Assembly (NCBI RefSeq): GCF_023277925.1
Contig: NZ_CP063832.1
Location: 1,266,001 to 1,330,000 of the forward strand
Reading direction: 5' to 3'
DNA length: 64,000 nucleotides
DNA from: Pseudomonas entomophila
Lineage (GTDB): Bacteria > Pseudomonadota > Gammaproteobacteria > Pseudomonadales > Pseudomonadaceae
The notes beneath the pieces were generated by a model. It was given only the letters and a program-made list of their open reading frames with translations. It ran no database searches and was not told where the DNA came from. Made by a program: the position numbers and the translations under genes. Shown here piece by piece: positions 45,701-52,950 of this stretch (positions are counted from its first letter, which is position 1; each line of letters opens with the position of its first letter).

Positions 45701-45974
45701 CGACGCCACCGCCGCCGCGCTGGAGGCCGGCTTCGTGCGCTTCCGTCCGGTATTGATGACGGCCCTGGCCATGATCATCGGCATGCTGCCGATGGCTCTG
45801 GGCGTGGGTGAGGGCGGCGAGCAGAACGCGCCGCTCGGCCGCGCGGTTATCGGTGGCCTGCTGTTCGCTACCTTCGCCACCCTAGTGTTCGTGCCGGTGC
45901 TGTTCAGCCTGGTGCACGGCAGTACCTCTTCCCGCGGCGCTGCCGCTGCGCAACCGACTCTCGGAGTGTCCTGA
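42792..45974 (+). CDS. RND efflux pump inner-membrane transporter (HAE1/AcrB-like)
   Basis: A 1060-aa RND transporter with 12 membrane helices and two large periplasmic loops. Signatures include PEIRIPVIAIAW near the N-terminus, LVDDATVTIENV with the proton-relay Asp pair in helix 4, and the second-half MGVATANSVLVISFARE. Length is usual. ATG 42792 lies 21 codons into a longer open frame without RBS. The adaptor gene follows after one base, here in the order pump then adaptor. No outer-membrane channel gene is nearby, so it must recruit one from elsewhere. Confidence 0.9.
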   Translation: MLMRVVLIALRRPYTFVVMALLLLIGGVLSMTRTPTDIFPEIRIPVIAIAWQFTGLPPDDMAGRISTVFQRTLTSTVNDIEHIEANTYPGISIVKIFFQPEVNIAVANAQVTAVSQVALRQMPAGIQPPLILNYNAATVPIVQLALAGKGLSEQNLFDLAMNTVRTQLITVPGAVIPYPYGGKQRQVQIDVRPEALQARGLSAQDISAALAAHNVLTPIGTQKIDELEYTLKLNSAPSLIDDIARLPVKVVDGATIYLGDVADVRDGSAPQSNIVHVDGGRSVLMSVLKNGSASTLAIVDGIRQKLDDMRDALPEALNVVPINDQSVFVRAAVKGVVLEGAIAAVLTSVMILLFLGSWRSTVIIAVSIPLSIMGSIIALAAIGETLNLMTLGGLALAIGILVDDATVTIENVNWHLEQGKDVESAIIDGAQQIVAPAFVSLLCICIAFVPMFFLEGVSRFLFVPMAEAVIFAMVCSFILSRTLVPTLANYLLKPHNEAGHDSESRNLLVRFQRRFEQRFERLRAGYRGVLERALARRKAFLVGFMAMVLLSFGLVPFLGSNFFPSVDSGQVLMHVRVPVGTRVEETANRFARIEEAIRQVIPAEEIETLVDNIGLPPSPTNTTYNNTGVMGSQDGDFQVALRDGHAPTAEYVRRLRAVLPEQFPDTTFSFPPADIVSQILNFGAPAPIDIQVRGANIEGNFAYARQLLKRIRAIPGVVDARIQQSDKAPVFDVALDRTQAQQLGLTTRDVTNSLVVNLAGSSQVAPTYWLNPSNGVSYPIVIQAPQYQLDSLSALANLPVGNGDNAAETTLGGVASFQRNLGNALVSQYNIQPMVQIHAATQDRDLAAVAADIRQVLAETAGEVPRGSAVHLMGQVDTMEKAFSGLLFGLLGAIVLIYLLIVVNFQSWLDPAVIVSALSAALAGIVWMLFATDTTLSVPALTGAIMCMGVATANSVLVISFARERLAELGDATAAALEAGFVRFRPVLMTALAMIIGMLPMALGVGEGGEQNAPLGRAVIGGLLFATFATLVFVPVLFSLVHGSTSSRGAAAAQPTLGVS

Positions 45975-45975
45975 C

Positions 45976-47112
45976 ATGACTAGTCAATCCCCCGTTCGCC
46001 GCCACCTGCCGCTGCTCGGCCTGTCCGTGCTGGCCGTGGCCATCGTGGTTGGCGGCCTGAGCACGCGCTGGAGCCGCGCCGAGCAATTGCGCGACAGCGC
46101 CGCCCAGCAGAGCGTGCGCGCCGTGGCGTTGGTCGCGCCAACGCCGATCAGCACTCAGACCATACAGTTGCCAGGGCGCATCGAGGCCTGGTCGCGGGCG
46201 CCGATCTATGCACGGGTCAGCGGTTATCTGAAGTCCTGGCAGGTCGATATCGGCCTGCCGGTCAAGGCTGGGCAGGCGCTAGCCGAGATCGAGACTCCCG
46301 ATCTCGACCAAGAGCTGCTGCAGGCCCGAGCCGAGCTGGAGCGGGCGCGCACCGACGCGAATCTGGCCGACACCACCGCACGGCGCTGGCAGTCGCTGCT
46401 CGACAGCAACGCGGTGTCGCGTCAGGAGGTCGAGGAGCGCACCGCCGACCAGGCGGCCAAGCGTTCGGCGGTGAATGCCGCGCAGGCCAATGTCGAGCGG
46501 ATGCAGGCGCTGCAGCAGTTTAAGCATCTGAAGGCGCCGTTTGTCGGCATCGTCACCGCACGCAATACCGATGTGGGCTCGCTGATCAATGTTGGCATGA
46601 CCCCAGGTAGCGAGCTGTTCGTGGTGTCTGACGTGAGCCGCCTGCGCGTGTATGTGAATGTGCCGCAGCGCATGGTCGCCGGTCTGCAGGCGGGCAGCCG
46701 CGCCCAGCTGCGGGTGCCGGAACGGCCGGGCAAGGCGTATACCGCCACCGTGCAGTCGCTGGCCCAGGCCATCGACGCCGGATCCGGCACTATGCGCGTG
46801 CAACTGTCGGTGGACAATGCCGCCGGCGAGCTGCTGCCCGGCGCCTATGCCACGGTGCAATTCGACGCTGCCCAGGGGCAGGCGGCACTGGGATTGCCGC
46901 CCAGCGCGCTGATCATCGACAGGCAGGGCGTGCAGATCGCCACGCTGGATGCCGAGGGCAAGGCACGCCTCAAGCCGGTCACCATCGCCCGCGACCTGGG
47001 CAACATGGTGGCCCTGGCCGAAGGGCTTGCCGAATCGGATCGGGTGATCGACAGCCCACCGGATGGCATCGCCAATGGCGATGCGCTGCGAGTGGCTGAG
47101 CAACAGCCCTGA
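45976..47112 (+). CDS. RND efflux periplasmic adaptor (membrane fusion protein)
   Basis: A 378-aa HlyD/AcrA-type adaptor. An N-terminal membrane anchor (LLGLSVLAVAIVVGGL) is followed by a barrel-sandwich/lipoyl half IYARVSGYLKSWQVDIGLPV, a helical hairpin (about 105-175), the second lipoyl half LKAPFVGIVTARNTDVGSL, and beta-barrel and membrane-proximal domains. It links the 42792 pump to an outer-membrane channel. No lipobox Cys. The start follows the pump stop directly. Confidence 0.9.
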   Translation: MTSQSPVRRHLPLLGLSVLAVAIVVGGLSTRWSRAEQLRDSAAQQSVRAVALVAPTPISTQTIQLPGRIEAWSRAPIYARVSGYLKSWQVDIGLPVKAGQALAEIETPDLDQELLQARAELERARTDANLADTTARRWQSLLDSNAVSRQEVEERTADQAAKRSAVNAAQANVERMQALQQFKHLKAPFVGIVTARNTDVGSLINVGMTPGSELFVVSDVSRLRVYVNVPQRMVAGLQAGSRAQLRVPERPGKAYTATVQSLAQAIDAGSGTMRVQLSVDNAAGELLPGAYATVQFDAAQGQAALGLPPSALIIDRQGVQIATLDAEGKARLKPVTIARDLGNMVALAEGLAESDRVIDSPPDGIANGDALRVAEQQP

Positions 47113-47231
47113 ACGCAGGTCCTGTCCGACCCATCCTGCAAGTCATCCGCTTGGCTTTGAGTGGGGCAAAGAGTGCATCGGAGTGGCGGTGGAGGCATTA
47201 TCTGCCGCATTCCATCGGACAGGACCGCAGC

Positions 47232-48128
47232 ATGCCGCGTGAGAACCTAAATGACCTAATGGCCTTCGTTCTAGTGGCCCGGGAAGGCAGTTTCACCCGC
47301 GCCGCCGCCCAGCTGGGCGTCTCGCAGTCGGCCCTGAGCCACACCATTCGCGGCCTCGAAGCACGTCTTGACCTGCGTCTGCTGACCCGCACCACGCGCA
47401 GTGTGTCGCCCACCGATGCGGGCGACCGCTTGTTTCAGACCCTGGCGCCACGCTTCGAGGAGATCGAAGCCGAACTGGCCGAACTGAAGAGCCTGCGCGG
47501 CGAGCCGGTCGGCAGCCTGCGCCTGACTGCCGCCGAGCACGCGGCCAATACCGTGCTGTGGCCGGCGCTGGAAAAACTGCTGCCGCAGTATCCGGGGATC
47601 AAGGTCGAGATCACCATCGACTACGGCCTGACCGATATCGTCGCCCAGCGTTTCGACGCCGGCGTGCGCCTAGGCGACCAGGTGGCCAAGGACATGATCG
47701 CCGTGCGCATCGCCCCGGACCTGCGCATGGCGGTGGTCGCCTCGCCGTCTTACCTGGCCTGTCGCGCGTCACCGACCACTCCGCAGGAACTGGCCGAGCA
47801 CGACTGCCTCAACCTGCGCCTGCCGACCCACGGTGGCCTGATGGCCTGGGAGCTGGAGAAGGACGGCCGCGAGCACAAGGTACGCGTCGACGGCCAGCTC
47901 ACCTTCAACAACAGCACGCAGATTCTCAAGGCCGCGCTGGCCGGTTTCGGTCTGGCTTACCTGCCCAGCGACCTGGTCACCGAGCATGTCGCTGAAGGCC
48001 GCCTGATAGCCGTGATGGAGGACTGGTGCCCGAGCTTTCCCGGCTATCACCTGTACTACCCCAGCCGCCGGCAATCCTCCAAGGCCATGGCGGTGCTGAT
48101 CGAGGCACTGCGTTACCGCCGCGATTGA
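47232..48128 (+). CDS. LysR-family regulator (paralogue of the one at 31707)
   Basis: A 298-aa LTTR: HTH GSFTRAAAQLGVSQSALSH, LLTRTTRSVSPTDAGDRLF, effector domain VEITIDYGLTDIVAQRFDAG, DQVAKDMIAVRIAP and GYHLYYPSRRQSSKAM. Its similarity to the 31707 protein runs end to end. ATG 47232 gives the standard length. It lies between the RND pair and the SDR-cupin-ADH genes, all on the plus strand, and probably controls this module. Confidence 0.9.
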   Translation: MPRENLNDLMAFVLVAREGSFTRAAAQLGVSQSALSHTIRGLEARLDLRLLTRTTRSVSPTDAGDRLFQTLAPRFEEIEAELAELKSLRGEPVGSLRLTAAEHAANTVLWPALEKLLPQYPGIKVEITIDYGLTDIVAQRFDAGVRLGDQVAKDMIAVRIAPDLRMAVVASPSYLACRASPTTPQELAEHDCLNLRLPTHGGLMAWELEKDGREHKVRVDGQLTFNNSTQILKAALAGFGLAYLPSDLVTEHVAEGRLIAVMEDWCPSFPGYHLYYPSRRQSSKAMAVLIEALRYRRD

Positions 48129-48134
48129 TGAGCT

Positions 48135-48178
48135 GAGCTCATGGCTCCAAGTGTTTTTTACCCTCTAATCATGAGCTC
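48135..48178. promoter_or_regulatory. GAGCTCAT / ATGAGCTC inverted repeat, candidate LysR operator
   Basis: GAGCTCAT (48135-48142) and ATGAGCTC (48171-48178) are perfect 8-bp inverted arms in the 128-bp gap between the LysR and SDR genes. The arms are about 36 bp apart centre to centre, enough for a tetrameric LTTR to bind across. A TTTTTTACCCTCTAAT stretch lies between them. Confidence 0.45.
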
Positions 48179-48256
48179 GATCTGCCCCTAAAGTGACTCC
48201 CATGCCCTGGCGCTGCCCGCAGCACCAGCGAATCGAGATCGACAGAGGACAAGCAG

Positions 48257-49099
48257 ATGAACCCACGTACCTGGCTTATTACTGGCATTAGTAGCGGTTT
48301 CGGCCGCGAGTTGAGCGAGCAACTGCTGGCCCGTGGCGACCGCGTGCTGGGCACCGTGCGCGACACCGCCAAGGTCGTTGATCTGATTACGCGCTATCCC
48401 GAGACACTCAGCGTCGAGCAACTGGACGTCATCGATGTGCGCGCCGTGCGCCGGGTGGTGGAAGGAGCCTTCGCCCGCTTCGGACGCATCGACGTGCTGA
48501 TCAGCAATGCCGGCTACGGCCTGTTCGGCGCCGCCGAAGAGCTGAGCGACGAGCAGATCGAGCTCATGATCGCCACCAACCTGACTGGCTCGATCCAGCT
48601 GATCCGCGCCGCGCTGCCGCATCTGCGTGCCCAGGGCGGCGGGCGGGTGATCCAGATTTCCTCCTACGGCGGCCAGGTCGCCTTCGCCGGTAACTCGCTG
48701 TACCACGCGACCAAGTGGGGCATCGAGGGCTTCGTCGAGTCGGTGGCCCAGGAAGTGGCGCCATTCGGCATCGGCATGACCATCGTCGAGCCGGGCGGTG
48801 CGCGCACCGAGTTCCGCTACGGCAGCGCCCAGGTCGCCGAGCTGATGCCGGAATACGACGCCACGCCGGCGCATGCCTTCCTGCGCATGCTCGACCCGGA
48901 TAACGGCCTTGCGCCCGGCGACCCCGCCCGCATGGCCGCGCGCATCATCGAAAGCGTGGAGGTCGAACCCGCGCCACTGCGCATGGTGTTTGGCTCGCAG
49001 GCGCTGCAGAGCACGCTGGATACCTTGCGCAAGCGCGTCGCCGACTTCGAGACACAGGCGGAACTGGCGGCCTCCACCGATTTTCCTGCGGGAGAGTGA
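48257..49099 (+). CDS. SDR-family oxidoreductase
   Basis: A 280-aa classical SDR: cofactor loop [21 protein letters not shown], catalytic Ser in [10 protein letters not shown], and Tyr-x-x-x-Lys in [12 protein letters not shown]. The layout matches the large group of oxidoreductases with the TGxSSGFG motif that act on varied carbonyls. The RBS GACAGAGGAC lies before ATG 48257. The cupin gene starts within a few bases of its stop, so they are co-transcribed. Confidence 0.88.
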   Translation: MNPRTWLITGISSGFGRELSEQLLARGDRVLGTVRDTAKVVDLITRYPETLSVEQLDVIDVRAVRRVVEGAFARFGRIDVLISNAGYGLFGAAEELSDEQIELMIATNLTGSIQLIRAALPHLRAQGGGRVIQISSYGGQVAFAGNSLYHATKWGIEGFVESVAQEVAPFGIGMTIVEPGGARTEFRYGSAQVAELMPEYDATPAHAFLRMLDPDNGLAPGDPARMAARIIESVEVEPAPLRMVFGSQALQSTLDTLRKRVADFETQAELAASTDFPAGE

Positions 49100-49118
49100 G
49101 CCGCTGAATAACTCTTTG

Positions 49119-49574
49119 ATGGTGGCCGCGCTGCTGGCTGCCCCACTGGCCTTGGCCGAGGAGCTTCCCATGATCGAGATCAACCGCGTCGGCTCGCAGC
49201 CATCCCAGGTCGGTTCGGACCAGTATTTCACCGGCAAGGTGCGGGTCGACTCACCGTTCCAGAGCTCGGCACCTGCACGCATCGGCGGCGCCACTGTCAC
49301 CTTCGAGCCAGGCGCCCGCACCGCCTGGCACACCCATCCGCTGGGCCAGACGCTGATCGTCACCACCGGCGTCGGCCTGGTGCAGCAATGGGGCGAGTCC
49401 GTGCAGCAGATTCGCCCCGGTGACGTGGTGTGGATTCCGCCGGGTGCCAAGCACTGGCACGGCGCCACGGGAGAAACCGCGATGAGCCACGTCGCCATCG
49501 CCGAAGCGCAGGACGGCAAAGTGGTCGACTGGTTAGAGCAGGTCAGCGATGCGCAGTACCAGAGCGGTGATTGA
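49119..49574 (+). CDS. Exported cupin-domain protein (paralogue of the one at 35853)
   Basis: A cupin with motif 1 [18 protein letters not shown] and motif 2 [15 protein letters not shown]; the metal His residues are intact. From ATG 49119 the protein has 151 aa and a short leader ([12 protein letters not shown]). However, CTG 49104 gives [20 protein letters not shown], a better signal peptide, and has GGGAGAG seven bases upstream, whereas ATG 49119 has no RBS. Initiation at CTG (or TTG 49116) is quite possible. The gene lies between an SDR and a zinc alcohol dehydrogenase. Confidence 0.82.
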   Translation: MVAALLAAPLALAEELPMIEINRVGSQPSQVGSDQYFTGKVRVDSPFQSSAPARIGGATVTFEPGARTAWHTHPLGQTLIVTTGVGLVQQWGESVQQIRPGDVVWIPPGAKHWHGATGETAMSHVAIAEAQDGKVVDWLEQVSDAQYQSGD

Positions 49575-49640
49575 GTAGCTTCAGTCGTCTGCGCTAGCCG
49601 TTCTACCAATCATCCTTTCAGCCCCACGGAGACCACAGCT

Positions 49641-50657
49641 ATGTTGGGAACCAAACTCTATGCCCCCGGTGATGTGCGCATCGAAGAGATGCCCGAACCA
49701 ACGATCCTCAAACCGACCGACGCCATCATCAAGCTCGCCTCCACCTGCGTCTGCGGCTCTGACCTGTGGCCCTATCGTGGCCTCAATCAGGTGGAAGCTC
49801 CCCTGAACATGGGCCACGAATACTGCGGCACTGTGGTCGAAGTCGGCAGCGCTGTTACCTCGGTGAAGCCAGGGCAATTTGTGGTCGGCTCGTTCTGCCT
49901 GTCGGACAACACCTGCCCGCATTGCCGCTTCGGCTTCCAGTCGTCGTGCATGCAGCGCGAGTTCATGACCGGCGCGCAGGCAGAGTACGCCCGCGTACCG
50001 CTGGCCGATGGCACCCTGGTGGCGCTTGACGAGCAACCCGCTGCCGATTTAATCCCCAGCCTGCTGGCGGCTTCCGATGTTCTCGGCACCGGCTGGTATG
50101 CCGCCGATGCGGCCCGCGTACAGCCAGGCTGCACTGCGGTGGTGGTAGGCGACGGTGCCGTCGGGTTGATGGGTGTGCTGGCCGCCAAGCAGATGGGCGC
50201 CGAACGCATCATCGTCATGAGCCGACACAAATCGCGCCAGGACTTGGCGCTGGAGTACGGCGCGACCGACATCGTGGCGGCCCGTGGTGATGAGGGTATC
50301 GCCAAAATCAAGCAGCTCACCAACCAGATCGGTGCCGATGCGGTGCTCGAATGTGTCGGCACCGCCGAGTCAATGAAGCAGGCGCTGGCCGTGGCGCGCC
50401 CGGGCTCGATGATTGGCTATGTCGGCGTGCCGCACGGCGTGCAGTTCGACGGCCAGCAGCTGTTCTTCACCCAAGCCGGCATGCTCGGCGGCCCCGCGCC
50501 GGTGCGGCGCTTCCTGCCGCATCTGCTGGATCTGATCCTGTCGCGCAAGATCAACCCCGGCAAGGTCTTCGATCTGGCGGTGCCGCTCAGCGATGTGGCT
50601 GAGGGCTACAAGGCGATGGACGAGCGCCGGGCAATCAAGACGCTGTTGCAAGTCTGA
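49641..50657 (+). CDS. Zinc-dependent alcohol dehydrogenase family protein
   Basis: A 338-aa medium-chain dehydrogenase. The catalytic zinc site is TCVCGSDLWPY and GHEYCGTVVEVGS. A structural-zinc-like Cys cluster CPHCRFGFQSSC follows, with one Cys fewer than the standard four. The Rossmann motif is VVGDGAVGLMGVLAAKQMGA. It oxidises alcohols or reduces aldehydes with NAD(P). It closes the LysR-SDR-cupin-ADH module; GGAG precedes ATG 49641. Confidence 0.88.
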   Translation: MLGTKLYAPGDVRIEEMPEPTILKPTDAIIKLASTCVCGSDLWPYRGLNQVEAPLNMGHEYCGTVVEVGSAVTSVKPGQFVVGSFCLSDNTCPHCRFGFQSSCMQREFMTGAQAEYARVPLADGTLVALDEQPAADLIPSLLAASDVLGTGWYAADAARVQPGCTAVVVGDGAVGLMGVLAAKQMGAERIIVMSRHKSRQDLALEYGATDIVAARGDEGIAKIKQLTNQIGADAVLECVGTAESMKQALAVARPGSMIGYVGVPHGVQFDGQQLFFTQAGMLGGPAPVRRFLPHLLDLILSRKINPGKVFDLAVPLSDVAEGYKAMDERRAIKTLLQV

Positions 50658-50776
50658 GCGCTCCTCAGGGCTCAATATGACCCAATGCGTTGATCAGGCG
50701 GTGATCGAGTTGATGGGCTAACGCAGATGACTGCACACAACTGACCGCTATTGGCCGATTAATGTCGTCCGTGAAT

Positions 50777-50834
50777 GGCAGCTATGGGTCGATTGCGGTC
50801 AGTCACGACCGGCTGCTTTCGACCCAAAGCTGCC
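50777..50834 (+). repeat. Best-preserved copy of the dispersed palindromic repeat
   Basis: GGCAGCTATGGGTCGA at 50777 pairs with TCGACCCAAAGCTGCC ending at 50834, 15 of 16 bases matching. Inside, GGTC and GACC form a second stem around AGTCAC. As RNA or single-stranded DNA this folds into one long hairpin. It lies in the 379-bp gap 50658-51036, whose remainder holds nothing I can assign. Confidence 0.75.
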
Positions 50835-51036
50835 TCTGAGACCTACAATGAGTAGGAAAACATTAATTGGCCATGGATCAATTAACTCAGGATATTATTG
50901 CTGTTCGCTGGATGAACCGGAGCATATATGGCTGATCGGATTCGTATACGGTTTATTTTTTACGCCCGTATTAGCGGGTCAAACCGGCTCCTGCGGCGAT
51001 CGCATTTAGATCGAAGCCAGCAGCTCACTTCGTTGC

Positions 51037-51411
51037 TTATGGCAGACGCTTAAGCCCGCACTGATACTTGGCACCTGCAAGGCTTGCTTCAAACGCCTCA
51101 AGCCCTGCGTATATCTGTTGCAGCCCAGTGATTTGCCCCAGCACTTCGCGTTTCTTGTCGGCAATGGCCTTGCCCGCCAATTCCCACGGCAAATCAGCAC
51201 CCTGATGCCTCAGCAGAATCGCCTGCAGTTCTTTCAGTTTGAAACCCAACTGCTGCGCGCACTTGATGAACGTCAGCAGCTCGACACTCTGCTGATTGTA
51301 AACGCGGTACTGCCCCTTGCGCTCGGGCGGCGGCAGCAGGCCAATCGCTTCATAGTGGCGGATGGTCTTGACCGTGGTGCCCGACAGTTGGGCGGCTTTG
51401 CCGATGTACAT
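51037..51411 (-). CDS. MerR-family transcriptional regulator
   Basis: A 124-aa MerR protein: MYIGKAAQLSGTTVKTIRHY then EAIGLLPPPERKGQYRVY, the winged HTH, followed by a dimerisation helix (KELQAILLRHQGADLPWELAGKAIADKKREVLGQI). It lacks metal-binding Cys pairs, so an organic or redox inducer is likelier than a metal. ATG 51411 has AAGGA upstream; longer frames begin at 51426 or 51444 without RBS. It lies 72 nt downstream of the quinone-reductase-like gene, which it may control. Confidence 0.88.
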   Translation of the reverse strand: MYIGKAAQLSGTTVKTIRHYEAIGLLPPPERKGQYRVYNQQSVELLTFIKCAQQLGFKLKELQAILLRHQGADLPWELAGKAIADKKREVLGQITGLQQIYAGLEAFEASLAGAKYQCGLKRLP

Positions 51412-51483
51412 GAATGTCCTTTTCATAAGGGAGCGGGGCATCATTGCATGGCGCCAGCGATTCGGGAATCACATAGCCGCAGG

Positions 51484-52059
51484 TCAGCTGGCGATGCCTC
51501 GTGCCAGTTCGAGCCAGGCTCCACGCCGCTGCGCGCTGGAGCCGAGCAGCGGCCCGAACATCAGGGTACGCAACGTTCTGATACCGCAGAACTGCAACGT
51601 GGTCTTGCGCACTTGGTGAAGGCCAGGCATGCGATACACCCAGCGGTAGTACCACGGCGGTGTATCCATCGTCACCAGCAGATGTGCTGTTCGACCCTTG
51701 AGCAGTTGCTCGGGGAAAGCCTTGCCTGCCCTATACTGAAACGCGAAACCGGGCAGGAGCACGCGGTCGAAAAAGCCTTTCATCAATGCAGGGATACCGC
51801 CCCACCAAATGGGGTAGATAAAGGCTAGGTGCTCGGCCCAGATGATGTCGGCCTGGGCCCTGAGCAGATCGGGTTCCAGTGGCTGCGCTTGCCGGTAGCC
51901 GCTGCGTAGTACCGGGTCAAAGCTCAAAGCATCAAGCCGTAACACCCTTACATCATGGCCGGCACTTCTGGCCGCCTCGACATAACTCTCGGTCAGCGCT
52001 GCGCAGAAACTCTCGCTTGACGGGTGCCCCAGCACCACTAGTACTCGTTTGCTCATCAT
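51484..52059 (-). CDS. NAD(P)H:quinone oxidoreductase-like flavoprotein
   Basis: A 191-aa flavodoxin-fold protein of the NQO/KefF group: RVLVVLGHPSSESFCAALTE at the FMN/FAD phosphate loop, then FIYPIWWGGIPALMKGFFDRVLLPGFAF, the family signature. It probably reduces quinones by two electrons. ATG 52059 and 52056 are adjacent, with AGGA upstream. It is followed by a MerR gene, consistent with inducible quinone or electrophile defence. Confidence 0.88.
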   Translation of the reverse strand: MMSKRVLVVLGHPSSESFCAALTESYVEAARSAGHDVRVLRLDALSFDPVLRSGYRQAQPLEPDLLRAQADIIWAEHLAFIYPIWWGGIPALMKGFFDRVLLPGFAFQYRAGKAFPEQLLKGRTAHLLVTMDTPPWYYRWVYRMPGLHQVRKTTLQFCGIRTLRTLMFGPLLGSSAQRRGAWLELARGIAS

Positions 52060-52273
52060 CACTTCATCCTGAACATGAAGCGTGCAGGGTAAAGCCTGAC
52101 CATAACGGGAGAGTCAACTGCTCAGGCTGCTCTGGAGCCGTTGCAGTGCGCGACATCCAGCGGCCAAAGGTAGAAATCCGCACCCATCGATCATGAAAAA
52201 ACGGTTGGCCCCGTTGCGAAAAGATTTTGACTTTCCAGCGATAACGTCTCCTTGTAGAAGAGCGACAGCACTT

Positions 52274-52311
52274 GGCCGTTAGCTGCCCTTCACGAAGGGC
52301 AGGAACCGGCC
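52274..52311. repeat. Palindrome related to the dispersed repeat
   Basis: CTGCCCTTC (52283-52291) and GAAGGGCAG (52294-52302) with a two-base centre, flanked by GGCCG and CGGCC. TTGGCCGTTAGCTGCC on the left resembles the dispersed repeat arm. The 354-bp gap 52063-52416 also contains the hairpin at 52376 and no gene besides. Confidence 0.5.
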
Positions 52312-52375
52312 ACTTCGTAATGCTTACGCTGAGGGCGATGGAGTCCATCTATTGAGGTGCCCCCTCCCGTCGGGC

Positions 52376-52412
52376 AAACTCCTGTTGTTTGATCGGCCGA
52401 TAACAGGAGTTT
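52376..52412 (+). promoter_or_regulatory. 11-bp perfect hairpin covering the ribosome binding site of the HhH gene
   Basis: AAACTCCTGTT (52376-52386) and AACAGGAGTTT (52402-52412) are perfect complements. The right arm contains the Shine-Dalgarno AGGAG (52406-52409) of the gene starting at 52417. The 15-nt loop holds a second palindrome, ATCGGCCGAT. As RNA, this would close the RBS; as DNA, it would make a symmetrical operator. Confidence 0.6.
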
Positions 52413-52416
52413 ACGG

Positions 52417-52665
52417 ATGCCATTCCCAGTGACGGAACATAATGCTTTGTTGGCCCTAAAGGGCGTAGGGCCGGCCGTTATCGCTCGCCTTGAGCAGATG
52501 GGCATTGACTCGCTAGCTGTGCTCAGCAAAGCGAATGCTTGTGACATCCTGGCTCAGGCATCGGCAGCAGTGGGATCGACTTGCTGGAAGAATAGCCCCC
52601 AAGCTCGGGCCGCCATCAACGCGGCCATCGAGTTTGCAAAGGACTCTCAGTTGGGCACACCCTAG
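52417..52665 (+). CDS. Small helix-hairpin-helix protein
   Basis: An 82-aa protein with one helix-hairpin-helix motif (LLALKGVGPAVIARLEQMGI, residues about 11-30), the non-specific DNA-binding element of RuvA, UvrC and Cdd1-type proteins. A helical C-terminal half follows (SPQARAAINAAIEFAKDS). No catalytic domain. ATG 52417 follows AGGAG, which lies in an 11-bp hairpin. It stands alone between intergenic repeats and may act in DNA repair or stress response; the function is not known. Confidence 0.75.
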   Translation: MPFPVTEHNALLALKGVGPAVIARLEQMGIDSLAVLSKANACDILAQASAAVGSTCWKNSPQARAAINAAIEFAKDSQLGTP

Positions 52666-52806
52666 CGCGTAAAACTGATCACTTATATCAATTGATAAAT
52701 CTGGTTCGTGTCCATGAGCCAATCTCTGCTGAACGACTGGCTAGCCGAATTCAGTGGGCCCGACAATGATCAACTTGCTAGGCGTCCGAAATCGATTCTA
52801 ATGGAG

Positions 52807-52842
52807 GGCAGCTTTGGGTCGTTAGCTGCCGGTCGTGATGGG
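52807..52842 (+). repeat. Copy of dispersed GGCAGCTWTGGGTCG palindromic repeat
   Basis: GGCAGCTTTGGGTCGTTAGC followed by TGCCGGTCGTGATGG, a left arm plus centre with the right arm decayed. It lies in the 285-bp gap before the DUF3455 gene. Confidence 0.6.
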
Positions 52843-52950
52843 CGAAACCAGTTTTTTACCCATTCAGTGCATCCAGTCCGGCCGTTGGCGGGTATTGCTT
52901 ATGGGCGGCCTGTGTCTGCCCAGCCAAATGACCTGTCAGGAGCACTACCC

